Numbered from the stretch's first letter, positions 21,613 to 30,956 are shown. The stretch is DNA of 32,443 nt from Bacteroidales bacterium (GCA_020859755.1 JAJBVP010000168.1:1-32443), one strand, 5' to 3'. Notes: generated from the sequence alone by a model not told the origin. Program-made: numbers and translations.

Positions 21613-23175
21613 ATGTTACCACGAGAAAAATATCCCATCGGACTCCAAACCTTTGAGAAATTACGCAAAGGCAGATATGTATACGTTGACAAGACGGAAA
21701 TCATGTACCAGCTTATCAACCGTAGCAGCTATGTTTTCCTTAGCCGCCCTCGACGTTTCGGTAAAAGCCTCTTCCTTAGCACCCTTGATGCGTATTTCCA
21801 AGGCCAAAAAGAGTTATTTGAAGGCTTGGCAATCTACGATTTGGAAACCAAATGGGAATCTTTCCCGGTGCTTCGGTTCGACCTGAGCTCGGTTTCGGGA
21901 TCCGATTGCCATGCTGTGACCACCTATCTTTATTACACGATGGCCTACTACGCCAAAAAATACGAGGTGGAAATTCTTGACAAGGACGCGGGGATAGGCA
22001 ACATTTTCAGTTTTTTGATCCAAGCCATTTACGAGAGGACCGGGCGGCAGGTGGTAATACTGGTCGATGAATACGACAAGTCGCTCAACTCGGTGCTACA
22101 CGACAAAGACGCGTTGGAACGCAACTCCGACCTGCTCCAGCCATTTTTCTCGGTATTAAAGAGCCAGGACCGGTACATCCGTTTCGCCATGATAACGGGA
22201 GTAGCCCGCTTCCGTCATTTGACCCTCTTTTCGGGGGCCAACAATCTTGAGGACATTTCAATGCAAAGTGAATATGCCGCAATATGCGGGGTAACATTGG
22301 AGGAACTTAGCACCTACTTCCCAGAAGGCATTGAAGAATTATGTCAAACCTTCGGCCTGCCCCATGACCGAATGATTGAGCAGTTAAAACTCAAATACGA
22401 CGGATATCGATTCTCCTCAGCCGTCGTACATGTCTTCAATCCTTTCAGCATCCTTAATGTAATGAAATCGAAAGAATTGGATTCTTTCTGGCTTCAGACT
22501 GGTACATCCCAAGTATTTATACATTTTCTCCGCAACGCTCATTTCGACCTGTTAGATTTCCAAGATGTGTGGACGACCAAAGACGTATTGTCTCATATTT
22601 TTACGCCTGATAACCCAATTCCCCTGCTTTACCAGACGGGTTATTTGACAATTCGAGAAGTTGCGGGGCAAGAAGTCAAATTGGGAATACCTAACGGCGA
22701 GGTTCAAAGCGCGTTAGTTAGGCAAATTATGCCCCTATATACCGGACTCCCTGAAAACGACGTTCAGCGTCTTATCTTTGGTTTGGAAAAACCATTGTAT
22801 CAAGGTAATATCCAGAAAGTGTTGACGCTCTTGCAATCACTTTTTGCCAAGGTTCCTTATCAGCTCTTTAAAGAGGATATCGACAAATTGGAAGCCACAT
22901 TCCATCTCCTTGTATACGAAATCTTCCTTATGCTGGGGATTGATTGCCGCAGCGAGATCTCAATTGCTGGGGGCCGCATTGACATGGTGGCTACCACGCC
23001 CGATTTTGTTTACGTCATGGAATTCAAGATGGATAGGCCTGCCGATGAGGCACTCCGGCAAATCAATGACAAAGATTACGCCCTGCCATGGACTGCGGGC
23101 GTCCACAAGGTGATCAAAGTGGGAATCTCCTTCTCATCCGAGAAGCGCAATATCTCCGACTGGGTAATCGGATAA
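21613..23175 (+). CDS. AAA-ATPase-like / PD-(D/E)XK nuclease-fold protein
   Basis: This 520-residue protein belongs to a family expanded in Bacteroidetes. It has an N-terminal AAA-ATPase-like domain (PF09820 type) and a C-terminal PD-(D/E)XK fold (PF08011/DUF1703 type). Seen here: YVYVDKTEIMYQLI, the Walker A-like SRPRRFGKSLFLS, Walker B VVILVDEYDKSL, and near the end GGRIDMVATTPDFVYVMEFK with the nuclease-type D...E-x-K arrangement, then QINDKDYALPW. The biological role of the family is not established; many copies per genome suggest a mobile or defence-like behaviour. The gene is AT-richer than its neighbours and stands alone between two minus-strand genes. Confidence 0.88.
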   Translation: MLPREKYPIGLQTFEKLRKGRYVYVDKTEIMYQLINRSSYVFLSRPRRFGKSLFLSTLDAYFQGQKELFEGLAIYDLETKWESFPVLRFDLSSVSGSDCHAVTTYLYYTMAYYAKKYEVEILDKDAGIGNIFSFLIQAIYERTGRQVVILVDEYDKSLNSVLHDKDALERNSDLLQPFFSVLKSQDRYIRFAMITGVARFRHLTLFSGANNLEDISMQSEYAAICGVTLEELSTYFPEGIEELCQTFGLPHDRMIEQLKLKYDGYRFSSAVVHVFNPFSILNVMKSKELDSFWLQTGTSQVFIHFLRNAHFDLLDFQDVWTTKDVLSHIFTPDNPIPLLYQTGYLTIREVAGQEVKLGIPNGEVQSALVRQIMPLYTGLPENDVQRLIFGLEKPLYQGNIQKVLTLLQSLFAKVPYQLFKEDIDKLEATFHLLVYEIFLMLGIDCRSEISIAGGRIDMVATTPDFVYVMEFKMDRPADEALRQINDKDYALPWTAGVHKVIKVGISFSSEKRNISDWVIG

Positions 23176-23201
23176 CTTCCCATCCAGTCGGCCCTCCCCT
23201 C

Positions 23202-26200
23202 CTATTTGACGGGTTGGATGGTGGAGGATTCGGGGTACCAGAGGAAGCCGCGCACGATGGCCCGAGGGAACATCTCGCGGAAATAGCGCTTGTAGAGCGA
23301 CACCTGGTCGCGGTATTTGGTGTCGATTTTGCCTTCGGCCGGTGGAACCTCGCCAAACTTATAGTCGATGATCTCGATGACGCCATTGGAAGTCCACACC
23401 ACGCGGTCGGGGCGGCGCGTATCGCCGTTGGGCAACATGATGGGGCGCTCGGTCAACAGCCGCTCAAATCCTTGGAACCAACGCTGAGCCGTGGGGTCGG
23501 CCAACGCCTTAGTCAACAAATCAAGATACTGCGTGGCCTGCTCCTGAGGGAGATTGGCGTGGCGCGCCATGCGTCGGAAAGCTTTGGGTAAATCCTTGGC
23601 GTAGGTTACCTGGGCCAGCACGTCGTGGAGGAACGTGCCCCGCTCGCGGGCCAGCTGCCTACGAGTGACGCAATCGGCCTCGGTGAGGTTGAAACGGTCG
23701 GAGCGGTCACTCGTATGGTACGCTGCCATCTCCTGCGGTGCCTTTTCCTTCTCCACCTCATCGGATGGCCTGGTAGGCTCGCCCACTACCACCGTGGGAG
23801 CGTCGAGCGTGGTGTCGAAGCGCGAAGCCAGGTCAAGCTCCAAGTCGCTATCGGCCTCACGCGCGTCGGTAATGCCGTTGTATAAGAAAGTGCCTACCTT
23901 GTAGGTCGCAAACTTCTTTTCTTCTTCCGTTTTTTTCTTCGACTTGCCGTCCAAGCTGGGAGCTTCACAAGTGGCCACCAGCTCGCGCCCGGCGCGGGTG
24001 AATGCCACATAGAGAAGGTTGAGATTGTCGACCCTCTGCTCGCCAATGATTTTCTCCAACTGTGGCCGCAAGGGCGTGTCCTTTAGCTTTTGAGCAGTTC
24101 CCAGAGGCAGCATCGGGGGGCGAATATCCTCGGGGATCATCGTCATCTGGCCCATGTCGTACCAGTCGTAGCGCTTTTTCTGGCCCGAGAATTCCACAAA
24201 CTCCCAATTGCACAACGGCACGTGCACGCATGGCCACTCCAAGCCCTTGGCCGTGTGGACCGTGCATACGGTGATGGCGTTGAGTTTGTCGGGCACCTTG
24301 ATATTTTTGCCCTTCCCCTTGGCGTCCCACCACTGCAGGAACGAGTGGATATCGGCCTTCCCCTTGGCCGAGAATTCGCTCACTTGGTCCTGGAACGCCG
24401 TGATGAACACGTTTTGCTCCAGGCACTGCTCATCGCTCACGAATCGGTGGACGATGCGCTCAACCAGCGACGTGAGGTTTAGGCAATCGAGATCCGACGC
24501 TTCTTTTACAAGCCCTTCTATATCCGCTTGTTTGGCACCACTTATCGCATCTTTCAGCGCCTCGGTTGCATCCTGGCCTTGGAATGAGTGGAAATACTCG
24601 AAACGGTTGATCATAGCGGCCAGCTCGCGGGCCGATTTTTTCCATGACGACACCGAGGTGTCGGTTGAGTCAATCGTTCTCAACACGCTGATTATCAAGT
24701 TGACGACTGGCGACGATGAGATCGCCACCGAGTCGCCCGAGGTGATCTCCACTTGCGGCAACTCACCCTCTTTCATCTTGTCCAAGAGGAAGTTGACCAC
24801 CTGCGAGCCTTCACGCCCTTTCCTTACGAGGATGGCAATGTCCTTGGGCTGGTATCCGGCGTCCAACTGTCGCTTTAGATGCTCCAGCATGCGGGCGAAG
24901 GCCAAGTCGGCCGCCGTCCCCTCCTCGGGCTTGGCCACAAAAGCCAGGTTAACGTAGCCCTGGTCAAGCTCGTCCGACTTGCCAACTTTCTGAGTGATTG
25001 TGACATACGTGCTCTCGACCTTAGCCAGGGAGGCCATCGAGTGGAAAAGCGAGTTGTTGAACCTCACCACATTGCCAAGCGAGCGGTAATTTGTGTTCTG
25101 CTCAGCCTTTAGGCCGCGCAACTCCAGCTGCTCTTCCTTAAATTTCTTTCCCATCTGCTCGTTGACCTTGGTGGCCAGAAGCGTGGGGTCGGAGTTACGG
25201 AAGCGGTAGATACTCTGCTTCTCGTCGCCGATGATGAGGTTGTCGTAACCGTTGCTTATGCTCTCCTCGACAAGCGGACTCAGGTTTTGCCACTGCATCG
25301 CGGAAGTGTCCTGGAATTCATCGATCAGGAAGTGGTGCAACTGGTAGCCGATTCGCTCGTAGATGAACGGATTTTGGTCGTGGTTTATAACTCCCTCGAG
25401 CAAGTCTTGAGTGTCGGATAGCAGTATCACGTTGTTGTCCAATCGGTACTGCTCGATAAACCTAAGCACATACCCCAACAGCCCGAAATAAAACACATTC
25501 TTTTTGAGAATCCCGTATATTGGATACTCATTCAGGGCTTGGCGCATCTTTTCAACATGCAACTTTATCTCGGAATCGATATGGGCCGGGACACCCTTAG
25601 TATATTCTGCTTTTTTATATAAATACTCGGGAGAAGAATCCCAATCGGTAACAAATTTTGAAGGATTGTGCTTACTCAAAGGAGCTCCGGGCATTTCCTG
25701 ACACCCATTGTGAATAGCCTTTATGAATTTTTCCTGGAAAATATCGCCGCTTTCCGCGATAATCTTCTTACATTCTTCCGCCTCCTTTTTATAGCACTCC
25801 ACTACCTCTTTCCCTCCCTTAGCGAGGAAGGCTTGAAGCTGTTGCAGGGGGGCGTCCTCGCGCTTGAAGTAGGCGACGATCTCGGGACGGTTCATCTTGA
25901 ACTTCTCGCTAAGGAAATCCTTCAGGGTTTCCACCAGCGAGGTGTGCAGGCGTGACCCGCGATTGAACAAGTTAAATTTGTTGCCTTCCTCCATCGTCTG
26001 ACGCATGTAATCGAGTAGCCACTGCGAGAGCTGGGCCGTGGCGGGATTGCGCGGGTCGAGGGTGACCGACGACAGCATCTCGCCCACGCCGCGACCAATC
26101 ACCAGTTCGTCATCCAGCTCGATCTCGTAGTCGCCCGGCAACTCAATCTCGCGGGCAAACGACCGCAACACGCTCTGAAAGAACGAGTCGATGGTGTTGA

Positions 26201-26561
26201 CCTGAAACCCTCCGTAGTCGAACAACAAGTCGTACAACGCCTCGCCCGCGGCCTCTTCGATTTCAATCTCGGTGGCGCCGAACGTGTCCTGCAATTTGGG
26301 CAGATATTTGCTCTTGTCTTCCTGGGGCAGCGACGACGAATGCGAGAGCACGGCCAGCTGGTCGACGATGCGTTTCTTCATCTCGGCCGTGGCCGCCTGC
26401 GTGAAGGTGATGGCAAGGATGTGGCGATGGGCCTTGGATGCCGACTTACGCAGGTGGTAATGGCCCTTAAAATCCTTGTAGCCAAGCAGGCAAGTGATGT
26501 ATTCGAGAGCGAGGGTGAAAGTTTTGCCCGAACCAGCCGACGCTTTGTATATCGTCAACAT
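23202..26561 (-). CDS. AddA/RecB-like UvrD-family helicase-nuclease
   Basis: This 1119-residue superfamily 1A helicase with a C-terminal PD-(D/E)XK nuclease probably processes double-strand DNA ends for recombination repair. Helicase motifs are ASAGSGKT (I, residues 7-14), LAITFTQAATAEMK (Ia), FLIDEFQDTSAMQW (II), GDEKQSIYRFR (III), VCTVHTAKGLEWP (V) and LLYVAFTRAGREL (VI). Nuclease residues are in RPDRVVW, then IEIIDYKFGEV. The AddB-like partner is not in this window; the neighbouring downstream gene is the convergent AAA-ATPase-like one. Its ATG overlaps the SUI1-like gene by 7 bp. An AddA or RecB label is by architecture only. Confidence 0.92.
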   Translation of the reverse strand: MLTIYKASAGSGKTFTLALEYITCLLGYKDFKGHYHLRKSASKAHRHILAITFTQAATAEMKKRIVDQLAVLSHSSSLPQEDKSKYLPKLQDTFGATEIEIEEAAGEALYDLLFDYGGFQVNTIDSFFQSVLRSFAREIELPGDYEIELDDELVIGRGVGEMLSSVTLDPRNPATAQLSQWLLDYMRQTMEEGNKFNLFNRGSRLHTSLVETLKDFLSEKFKMNRPEIVAYFKREDAPLQQLQAFLAKGGKEVVECYKKEAEECKKIIAESGDIFQEKFIKAIHNGCQEMPGAPLSKHNPSKFVTDWDSSPEYLYKKAEYTKGVPAHIDSEIKLHVEKMRQALNEYPIYGILKKNVFYFGLLGYVLRFIEQYRLDNNVILLSDTQDLLEGVINHDQNPFIYERIGYQLHHFLIDEFQDTSAMQWQNLSPLVEESISNGYDNLIIGDEKQSIYRFRNSDPTLLATKVNEQMGKKFKEEQLELRGLKAEQNTNYRSLGNVVRFNNSLFHSMASLAKVESTYVTITQKVGKSDELDQGYVNLAFVAKPEEGTAADLAFARMLEHLKRQLDAGYQPKDIAILVRKGREGSQVVNFLLDKMKEGELPQVEITSGDSVAISSSPVVNLIISVLRTIDSTDTSVSSWKKSARELAAMINRFEYFHSFQGQDATEALKDAISGAKQADIEGLVKEASDLDCLNLTSLVERIVHRFVSDEQCLEQNVFITAFQDQVSEFSAKGKADIHSFLQWWDAKGKGKNIKVPDKLNAITVCTVHTAKGLEWPCVHVPLCNWEFVEFSGQKKRYDWYDMGQMTMIPEDIRPPMLPLGTAQKLKDTPLRPQLEKIIGEQRVDNLNLLYVAFTRAGRELVATCEAPSLDGKSKKKTEEEKKFATYKVGTFLYNGITDAREADSDLELDLASRFDTTLDAPTVVVGEPTRPSDEVEKEKAPQEMAAYHTSDRSDRFNLTEADCVTRRQLARERGTFLHDVLAQVTYAKDLPKAFRRMARHANLPQEQATQYLDLLTKALADPTAQRWFQGFERLLTERPIMLPNGDTRRPDRVVWTSNGVIEIIDYKFGEVPPAEGKIDTKYRDQVSLYKRYFREMFPRAIVRGFLWYPESSTIQPVK

Positions 26562-26932
26562 AGTCGGGTCTTATATCCTTGTGATTCAAGATATTGCTTA
26601 ACGTCATTGCGACGATCGCCCTGGATGAGGATCTCCCCGCCACGGGCCGAGCCACCCGTGCCCAAGCGCTTTTTCAACGCCGCGGCCACCTCGAGGTAAT
26701 TGTCATCGGGGTCGAAGCCCGCGATAATCGTGGCCTCTTTTCCCTTGCGTCCCTTACGGTCGATGATTATGTCGAGGCGTGGCTTTTTGGCCCCCTGAGT
26801 GACCGGTTGGGCACACGACTTCTCCAACTCGCTTGCGGGGGCATCATTGGGATTTTCGATAGGCGTCCCCGCTGGGAGAGTTGAGCGCAAGGCCTCGAGC
26901 GATGCCATCCAGTCGTTACTCGGCGTGGTCAT
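26555..26932 (-). CDS. yciH: eIF1/SUI1-like translation factor (YciH family)
   Basis: This 125-residue protein has a variable N-terminus of about 50 residues, then a SUI1 domain: RLDIIIDRKGRKGKEATII, LEVAAALKKRLGTGGSARGG, and EILIQGDRRNDVKQYLES. The TGGS and IQGD segments are the family hallmarks. Bacterial YciH proteins are thought to influence start-codon selection on the 30S subunit, by analogy with eIF1. It overlaps the lipoprotein gene upstream by 17 bp and the helicase downstream by 7 bp, so translation is coupled. A second ATG at 26908 is possible. Confidence 0.93.
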   Translation of the reverse strand: MTTPSNDWMASLEALRSTLPAGTPIENPNDAPASELEKSCAQPVTQGAKKPRLDIIIDRKGRKGKEATIIAGFDPDDNYLEVAAALKKRLGTGGSARGGEILIQGDRRNDVKQYLESQGYKTRLC

Positions 26933-27407
26933 GGTCGTGCTCGAGATTAAGGAGTGAGGAGTCGATCGAGTCGGTTTCGGCCGAGTCGAGAAGCTGGGCC
27001 GGGGCGGTAATGGCCTGGCTCAATTGGGCCAGCATCGACGTGTAGCGGGCATAGTCGATCGGCAGCGAGGAGTAGTAGGCCAGCGCCGAGTCGGCATTGG
27101 TCGCGAACGCTTTCAGGTAGCACTGCGTGGCCTGGGTGATGAACTCCTCCTCGTCGTCGGGCACCTCTTCCGAGAGGCGCATCAACAGGATTGATGTCTT
27201 GCCCAGGGTCGACACCGGGAAATGCTCGCGGTCGGCCTTCTGGATAATTTCGTTACAAAGGTTGATGGCCACCTTGGGGTTGCCCTCGTCAAGAGCCACC
27301 TCGGCGGTCGCCAAGTCGTCGTCGACGCGAGCCGTGTCGCCCCCATGGCATGCGCCCAGGGCAAGCGACAAGGCAAGCGTAACGATTGCTATAAGCCGAT
27401 TTTTCAT
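26916..27407 (-). CDS. Lipoprotein with TPR-like helical repeats
   Basis: The 163-residue protein has a lipoprotein signal ending LALGAC (Cys20). The mature region is helical with TPR-like features: LATAEVALDEGNPKVAINLC followed by NEIIQKADRE, then QATQCYLKAFATNADSA. The C-terminus is acidic and ends HDHDHAE, which could bind metal but may be simple low complexity. It probably sits on the periplasmic or outer membrane. Coupled by overlap to the SUI1-like gene and 16 nt downstream of another lipoprotein gene. Function unknown. Confidence 0.75.
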   Translation of the reverse strand: MKNRLIAIVTLALSLALGACHGGDTARVDDDLATAEVALDEGNPKVAINLCNEIIQKADREHFPVSTLGKTSILLMRLSEEVPDDEEEFITQATQCYLKAFATNADSALAYYSSLPIDYARYTSMLAQLSQAITAPAQLLDSAETDSIDSSLLNLEHDHDHAE

Positions 27408-27423
27408 AGGATGGGGGAAAGGT

Positions 27424-27825
27424 TTATTTTTTTTCTTCGGGGAATGGGCGACGATGGTAAATGTAGTCGATGCCGTCCTTGTTGAGGGTGAGCGCCACCC
27501 CGTTGTAATCGGTGATGGGATAAGCCACGCGCTTGGTCACGTCGCCCATGAGCGAGGAGTCGCCCTCGACCGTGAGCGTGGCCAGGTCGTTTTCGATCAC
27601 CAGCGAGTCGTCCTTCACGTGCCAGTGGCCGTGGATGGTGGCCGTGAATATCTCGGGACGCACGGCGCGCATCACCGACCGGCCATCCTTGCCCAGCTCG
27701 TAGAGAGGAGCGATGTCGCTAATCTCGGGGATAAAATACTGCCCCACCATGGCCTTCTCACGACTCGACAAGCCGCACGACGCCAGCACAAGCGCAAGCA
27801 GTGACATTACCAATAATTGCCTCAT
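27424..27825 (-). CDS. Small lipoprotein, lipocalin-like beta-rich domain
   Basis: The protein has 133 residues with a lipoprotein signal ending VLASC (Cys17). The mature part begins GLSSREKAMVGQYFIPE and alternates beta strands (ATIHGHWHVKDDSLVIEND, LATLTVEGDSS, YNGVALTLNKDGIDYIYHR). This is the pattern of Bacteroidetes lipocalin-like proteins in which an invariant early Gly-x-Tyr/Trp strand is followed by D/G turns. Ligand unknown. It is the first gene of the run down to the helicase; a TAACTTCG box lies at 27851-27858. Confidence 0.72.
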   Translation of the reverse strand: MRQLLVMSLLALVLASCGLSSREKAMVGQYFIPEISDIAPLYELGKDGRSVMRAVRPEIFTATIHGHWHVKDDSLVIENDLATLTVEGDSSLMGDVTKRVAYPITDYNGVALTLNKDGIDYIYHRRPFPEEKK

Positions 27826-27850
27826 AAGTTTTCTATCTATGCTTTGGGCG

Positions 27851-27858
27851 CGAAGTTA
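27851..27858 (-). promoter_or_regulatory. Possible -7 box for the lipoprotein-SUI1-helicase run
   Basis: TAACTTCG on the minus strand, identical to the SRP RNA box. Predicted start near 27844, about 19 nt before the ATG at 27825. The -33 element is unclear. Confidence 0.45.
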
Positions 27859-27883
27859 CTAATTTTCATTTGGAAAATCACCC

Positions 27884-28489
27884 TTAGCCCTCACGGAATT
27901 GCTGTTCGCCGCAAAATTTCGACGACAGGTGAAGCGGCGCGGGCTTGGCCAAAGCAGCTTTCAGGGCCTCCTCGGCGGTAGTAACCACGGTGTAAAGCGA
28001 GGTGGTGTGGTCCTCAGGGATTATATTCTCGGCAACCGCGTGGGCGATCATCTCCAGCAGGTGGTCGTAGTAGCCGTCGACGTTGAGTATCACCACGTTA
28101 CCGTTGTACAATCCCAGTTGTCGCCAGGTGATTATTTCAAACAACTCGTCGAACGTGCCGAAGCCCCCTGGCAATGCGATCGAGGCTATCGACAGCCGCG
28201 CCATGGTCAACTTGCGCTCATGCATGTCCTGGGTCACGAGCAGTTGGGCGAGCCCGCGATGATGCCACCCGCGCTCCACCATGAACTCGGGGATCACACC
28301 GATGGTCATGCCGCCGGCGGCCAGACAGGCGTCGTTGGCCGCTCCCATCAGGCCCATCTTCCCGGCGCCGGTGATCAGCGGGTGCCCTGAGGCGGCGATC
28401 AAGCGACCGAGCTCGGCAGCCGCTTCGCGCAAGCGAGGGGCCACCGAGTCGGACGATGCACAAAAAACAGTAATTCCTTTATCTTTCAT
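27884..28489 (-). CDS. LOG-family (TIGR00730) nucleotide phosphoribohydrolase-like protein
   Basis: This 201-residue Rossmann-fold protein has GAGKMGLMGAANDACLAAGG, the MHERK segment and PGGFGTFDELFEIITW. The last is the PGGxGTxxE signature of the LOG family, whose members cleave nucleoside 5'-monophosphates to base and ribose 5-phosphate and are often mislabelled lysine decarboxylases. Length is typical. Its start overlaps the 3' end of the GH13 gene by 11 bp, so the two are co-transcribed. Substrate is not known. Confidence 0.92.
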   Translation of the reverse strand: MKDKGITVFCASSDSVAPRLREAAAELGRLIAASGHPLITGAGKMGLMGAANDACLAAGGMTIGVIPEFMVERGWHHRGLAQLLVTQDMHERKLTMARLSIASIALPGGFGTFDELFEIITWRQLGLYNGNVVILNVDGYYDHLLEMIAHAVAENIIPEDHTTSLYTVVTTAEEALKAALAKPAPLHLSSKFCGEQQFREG

Positions 28490-29924
28490 CTTTTACAGGA
28501 GCGGGGTTGACGAAGACGCGGTATTCGCCGGGGGCCAGCTCGGTGGGGTTGGCCTCCTCGTTGCCCGAGAACCAGTCGATCATGCCGTCGACGTTGGCCG
28601 CATCCTTGACGTATTCAACCGCCTGGGGATCAGCGCCGAGATTGACCATGGTCACCACCTTGGAGCCTTTCTTCTCGCGCGAGAAGATGTAGAGGTCGTC
28701 GCTCTTGGTGGGATAGCGCACGATCTCGCCTCCGGCGTTGCCTGCTTTGAGAGCCTCTTGGGTGTGCTTCAACTCGTTGAGTTTCTTGTAGAAAGCGAAA
28801 TATTGGTTGCGGGGCTCCCAAGTGGGGGGCACGTCCTTCTCAAAGAACTCAAAGGCGCGGTTCAAGCCGGTTTCCTGGCCGGTGTAGATCAACGGCATGC
28901 CGGGAAGGGTGTACGACAGCACGGCGAACGCGTCAACCAATTGTCCCAGACGCTGGAACTCGGTGCCCTCCCACGAGTTCAGGTCGTGGTTGGTGATCAT
29001 GTTCATCATATAGGAGTCGCCGGGATAGGTGGCCGCTTGCTCGGCCAGCAGAGAGTCGATGTCGACAGCGTATTTCTTGGGGAATTTCTTCATCTCGCCC
29101 TTGTCGTCCTTGAAGGTGTATTGACCGGAGGTGGCGGCGATTTCGCTGAAGAGGTCCTTCATGGGCCAGTTGTAGGCCATGTCGAAGGCGTGTTTCTCAA
29201 GCTCGGGCACCGAGGCCTCGGCGAGCATGAACAGCTCGGGCTTCACGGCCTCGAGCTTGGGGCGGGTCTCGTCCCAGAAGTCGGTGGGCACCTCCATGGC
29301 CACGTCGCAGCGGAAGCCGTCAACGTCCACCTCGGTAAGCCAGAACTTGAACGCGTCGACCATCGCGGCGCGCATCTCGGGGTTGTTGTAGTCGAAGACG
29401 TAGACGTCGGTCCAATCATAGGGGCCGTACATCTCGCCATTCTCGTTCTTCTCGTACCAGTCGGGATGCTCGGTCACCCAAGCGTTGTCGCGGCCCGAGT
29501 GATTGGGCACCCAGTCGAGGATTACCTTCATCCCCAGGTCGTGGGCTTGTTTCACTACCTCCTTGAATTGGTCAAGGGTACCAAACTCAGGGTTGAACGC
29601 CATGTAATCCTTCACGGCGTAGTAGCTGCCCAGCGTGCCTTTGCGGCCGTCCTCCGAGATGGGGAAGATGGGCATGAACCACAGGATGTCGACACCAAGC
29701 TCCTTCAGGCGGGGGAGTTGCTCGGCAAACGCGTTGATCGTGCCGCTGTCGGTGTACTGGCGCAAGTTCACCTCGTAGATCACAGCATTGCGACTCCATT
29801 CGGGGTGTTTAACGGTGGTGAGAGTGGAATCGGTGGCGACAGTAGCCTTGGAACCGTTGCCACCACAGCCGAAGAGCATCGTAAAGAAGCCTGCGATGGC
29901 TGAAAAGACAATAATCTTCTTCAT
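28479..29924 (-). CDS. GH13 alpha-amylase-family glycoside hydrolase, lipoprotein
   Basis: The protein has 481 residues with a lipoprotein signal ending MLFGC (Cys20), so it is exported and lipid-anchored. The TIM-barrel motifs are DWVPNH (137-142), GFRCDVA with nucleophile Asp207, LAEA with acid/base Glu236 and ITNHD with Asp314. All three catalytic acids are present. The shape resembles small periplasmic alpha-glucan hydrolases (SusA or neopullulanase type), but without N-terminal CBM domains. No susC/susD-like transporter genes are nearby, so it is not part of a complete polysaccharide locus in this window. Confidence 0.93.
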   Translation of the reverse strand: MKKIIVFSAIAGFFTMLFGCGGNGSKATVATDSTLTTVKHPEWSRNAVIYEVNLRQYTDSGTINAFAEQLPRLKELGVDILWFMPIFPISEDGRKGTLGSYYAVKDYMAFNPEFGTLDQFKEVVKQAHDLGMKVILDWVPNHSGRDNAWVTEHPDWYEKNENGEMYGPYDWTDVYVFDYNNPEMRAAMVDAFKFWLTEVDVDGFRCDVAMEVPTDFWDETRPKLEAVKPELFMLAEASVPELEKHAFDMAYNWPMKDLFSEIAATSGQYTFKDDKGEMKKFPKKYAVDIDSLLAEQAATYPGDSYMMNMITNHDLNSWEGTEFQRLGQLVDAFAVLSYTLPGMPLIYTGQETGLNRAFEFFEKDVPPTWEPRNQYFAFYKKLNELKHTQEALKAGNAGGEIVRYPTKSDDLYIFSREKKGSKVVTMVNLGADPQAVEYVKDAANVDGMIDWFSGNEEANPTELAPGEYRVFVNPAPVKDER

Positions 29925-30026
29925 CTTGAAAATCAGGTATATATATTAGAATTCACAAAAAATAGTTGATTACACTTTTTTGGGGGGGAGGAGAGGATAA
30001 AACGCAGTGGCGTGGGGAACTGAGAT

Positions 30027-30731
30027 CTACATATTCAGCGGATTCTCCGGGGCGATGCCATCCTCCTCGGAGGTGAATTGGCCATAAGCCTCCTCATCGA
30101 ATTTGTATAGGTTGGGCACGCGGTTGTGGCACGGCTTCTCGCTCGGCCCCTCGGGGCGGAGCATGCCCGTGGATGTCATCTTGCGGGCGAAGTTGCGACG
30201 GTCGTACGTGGTGCCGTTGACGGCCTCCAAAAGGCGTTGCAACTCGGTCATGGAGAATTTCTCGTCGAGCAAGCGAAAACCGATGGGGCGCGTGCGCATT
30301 ATCTCGGGCAACTTCTTGCGGGCCAAGGCCACGATCTCGGCGTGGTCAAACGCCAGCGGAGGCAACTCCTCAATCCAGAACCACGATGCCTTGGCCGCGT
30401 CGTCGCCGGCCAGCAGCCTGTAGTCGCTCATCCTCACCAACGCCAGGAACGCCACCGTCACCACGCGCTCGCGCGGATCGCGGCGCACCGAGCTAAACGT
30501 GTGGAACTGTTCCAGGTAAATGTCCGACACGCCTGTCTCCTCACGAAGCTCACGCATGGCGCACTCCTCGATGCTCTCGTCAATGTTCATGAAGCCTCCC
30601 GGCAGCGCCCACATTCCCTTGTACGGCTCTATGCCGCGCTCTATTAGCAGCACATTCAACCGGCGCCCGTCGAAACCAAACACCACGCAATCGGCCGTCA
30701 TCGCGGGGTGGAGATACTGGTATTGATACAT
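30027..30731 (-). CDS. NrtR-like regulator: Nudix domain plus C-terminal winged helix
   Basis: In this 234-residue protein the Nudix domain contains a full catalytic box (G46, E52, then REL-x-EE-x-GV at 60-68), so hydrolysis is not excluded. The C-terminal part (RPIGFRLLDEKFSMTELQRL, then NFARKMTSTGMLRP) is the winged-helix DNA-binding domain of the NrtR family. NrtR proteins use the Nudix pocket to sense ADP-ribose or sugar ligands. In Bacteroides a relative controls arabinose use. The target here is unknown. It has its own promoter (30754-30784) and a leader of about 16 nt. Confidence 0.9.
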   Translation of the reverse strand: MYQYQYLHPAMTADCVVFGFDGRRLNVLLIERGIEPYKGMWALPGGFMNIDESIEECAMRELREETGVSDIYLEQFHTFSSVRRDPRERVVTVAFLALVRMSDYRLLAGDDAAKASWFWIEELPPLAFDHAEIVALARKKLPEIMRTRPIGFRLLDEKFSMTELQRLLEAVNGTTYDRRNFARKMTSTGMLRPEGPSEKPCHNRVPNLYKFDEEAYGQFTSEEDGIAPENPLNM

Positions 30732-30753
30732 ACGATGCGTTGATTTGACACTC

Positions 30754-30784
30754 CAAAGTTACAACTTATTTCTTTTTTCTCAAA
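30754..30784 (-). promoter_or_regulatory. Promoter of the NrtR-like gene
   Basis: On the minus strand, TTTG (30784-30781), a 19-bp spacer and TAACTTTG (30761-30754) match the Bacteroidetes consensus. Predicted start near 30747. A site for autoregulation could overlap it, but none is recognised. Confidence 0.7.
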
Positions 30785-30856
30785 ATTTTACCCCATTTTT
30801 CACGCCCTCGCGCGTAATATTCCTATAAAAGTGGTGACTATTTAAAGGAAAACGTG

Positions 30857-30864
30857 TAACTTTG
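30857..30864 (+). promoter_or_regulatory. -7 box for serS
   Basis: TAACTTTG on the plus strand. Transcription would start near 30871, just before the heptamer array, so the repeats would lie in the serS leader (about 144 nt). The -33 element is weak (GGTG region). Confidence 0.5.
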
Positions 30865-30874
30865 CAAGTTAATA

Positions 30875-30937
30875 TTAGCATTTAGCATTTAGCATTTAGC
30901 ATTTAGCATTTAGCGTTTAGCATTTAGCATTTAGCCT
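30875..30937 (+). repeat. TTAGCAT heptamer array, nine units
   Basis: There are nine consecutive 7-bp units. Seven are exactly TTAGCAT; the sixth is TTAGCGT and the ninth TTAGCCT. The last unit forms part of a small hairpin, TAGCC-TAAT-GGCTA (30932-30945). Confidence 0.95.
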
Positions 30938-30956
30938 AATGGCTATTTATCTTGCG

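Noticed and set aside
28281..29903. 540-codon open frame on the plus strand
   Set aside because: It is antisense to the GH13 and LOG genes, which carry full catalytic motifs; the composition is typical of a GC-rich shadow frame.
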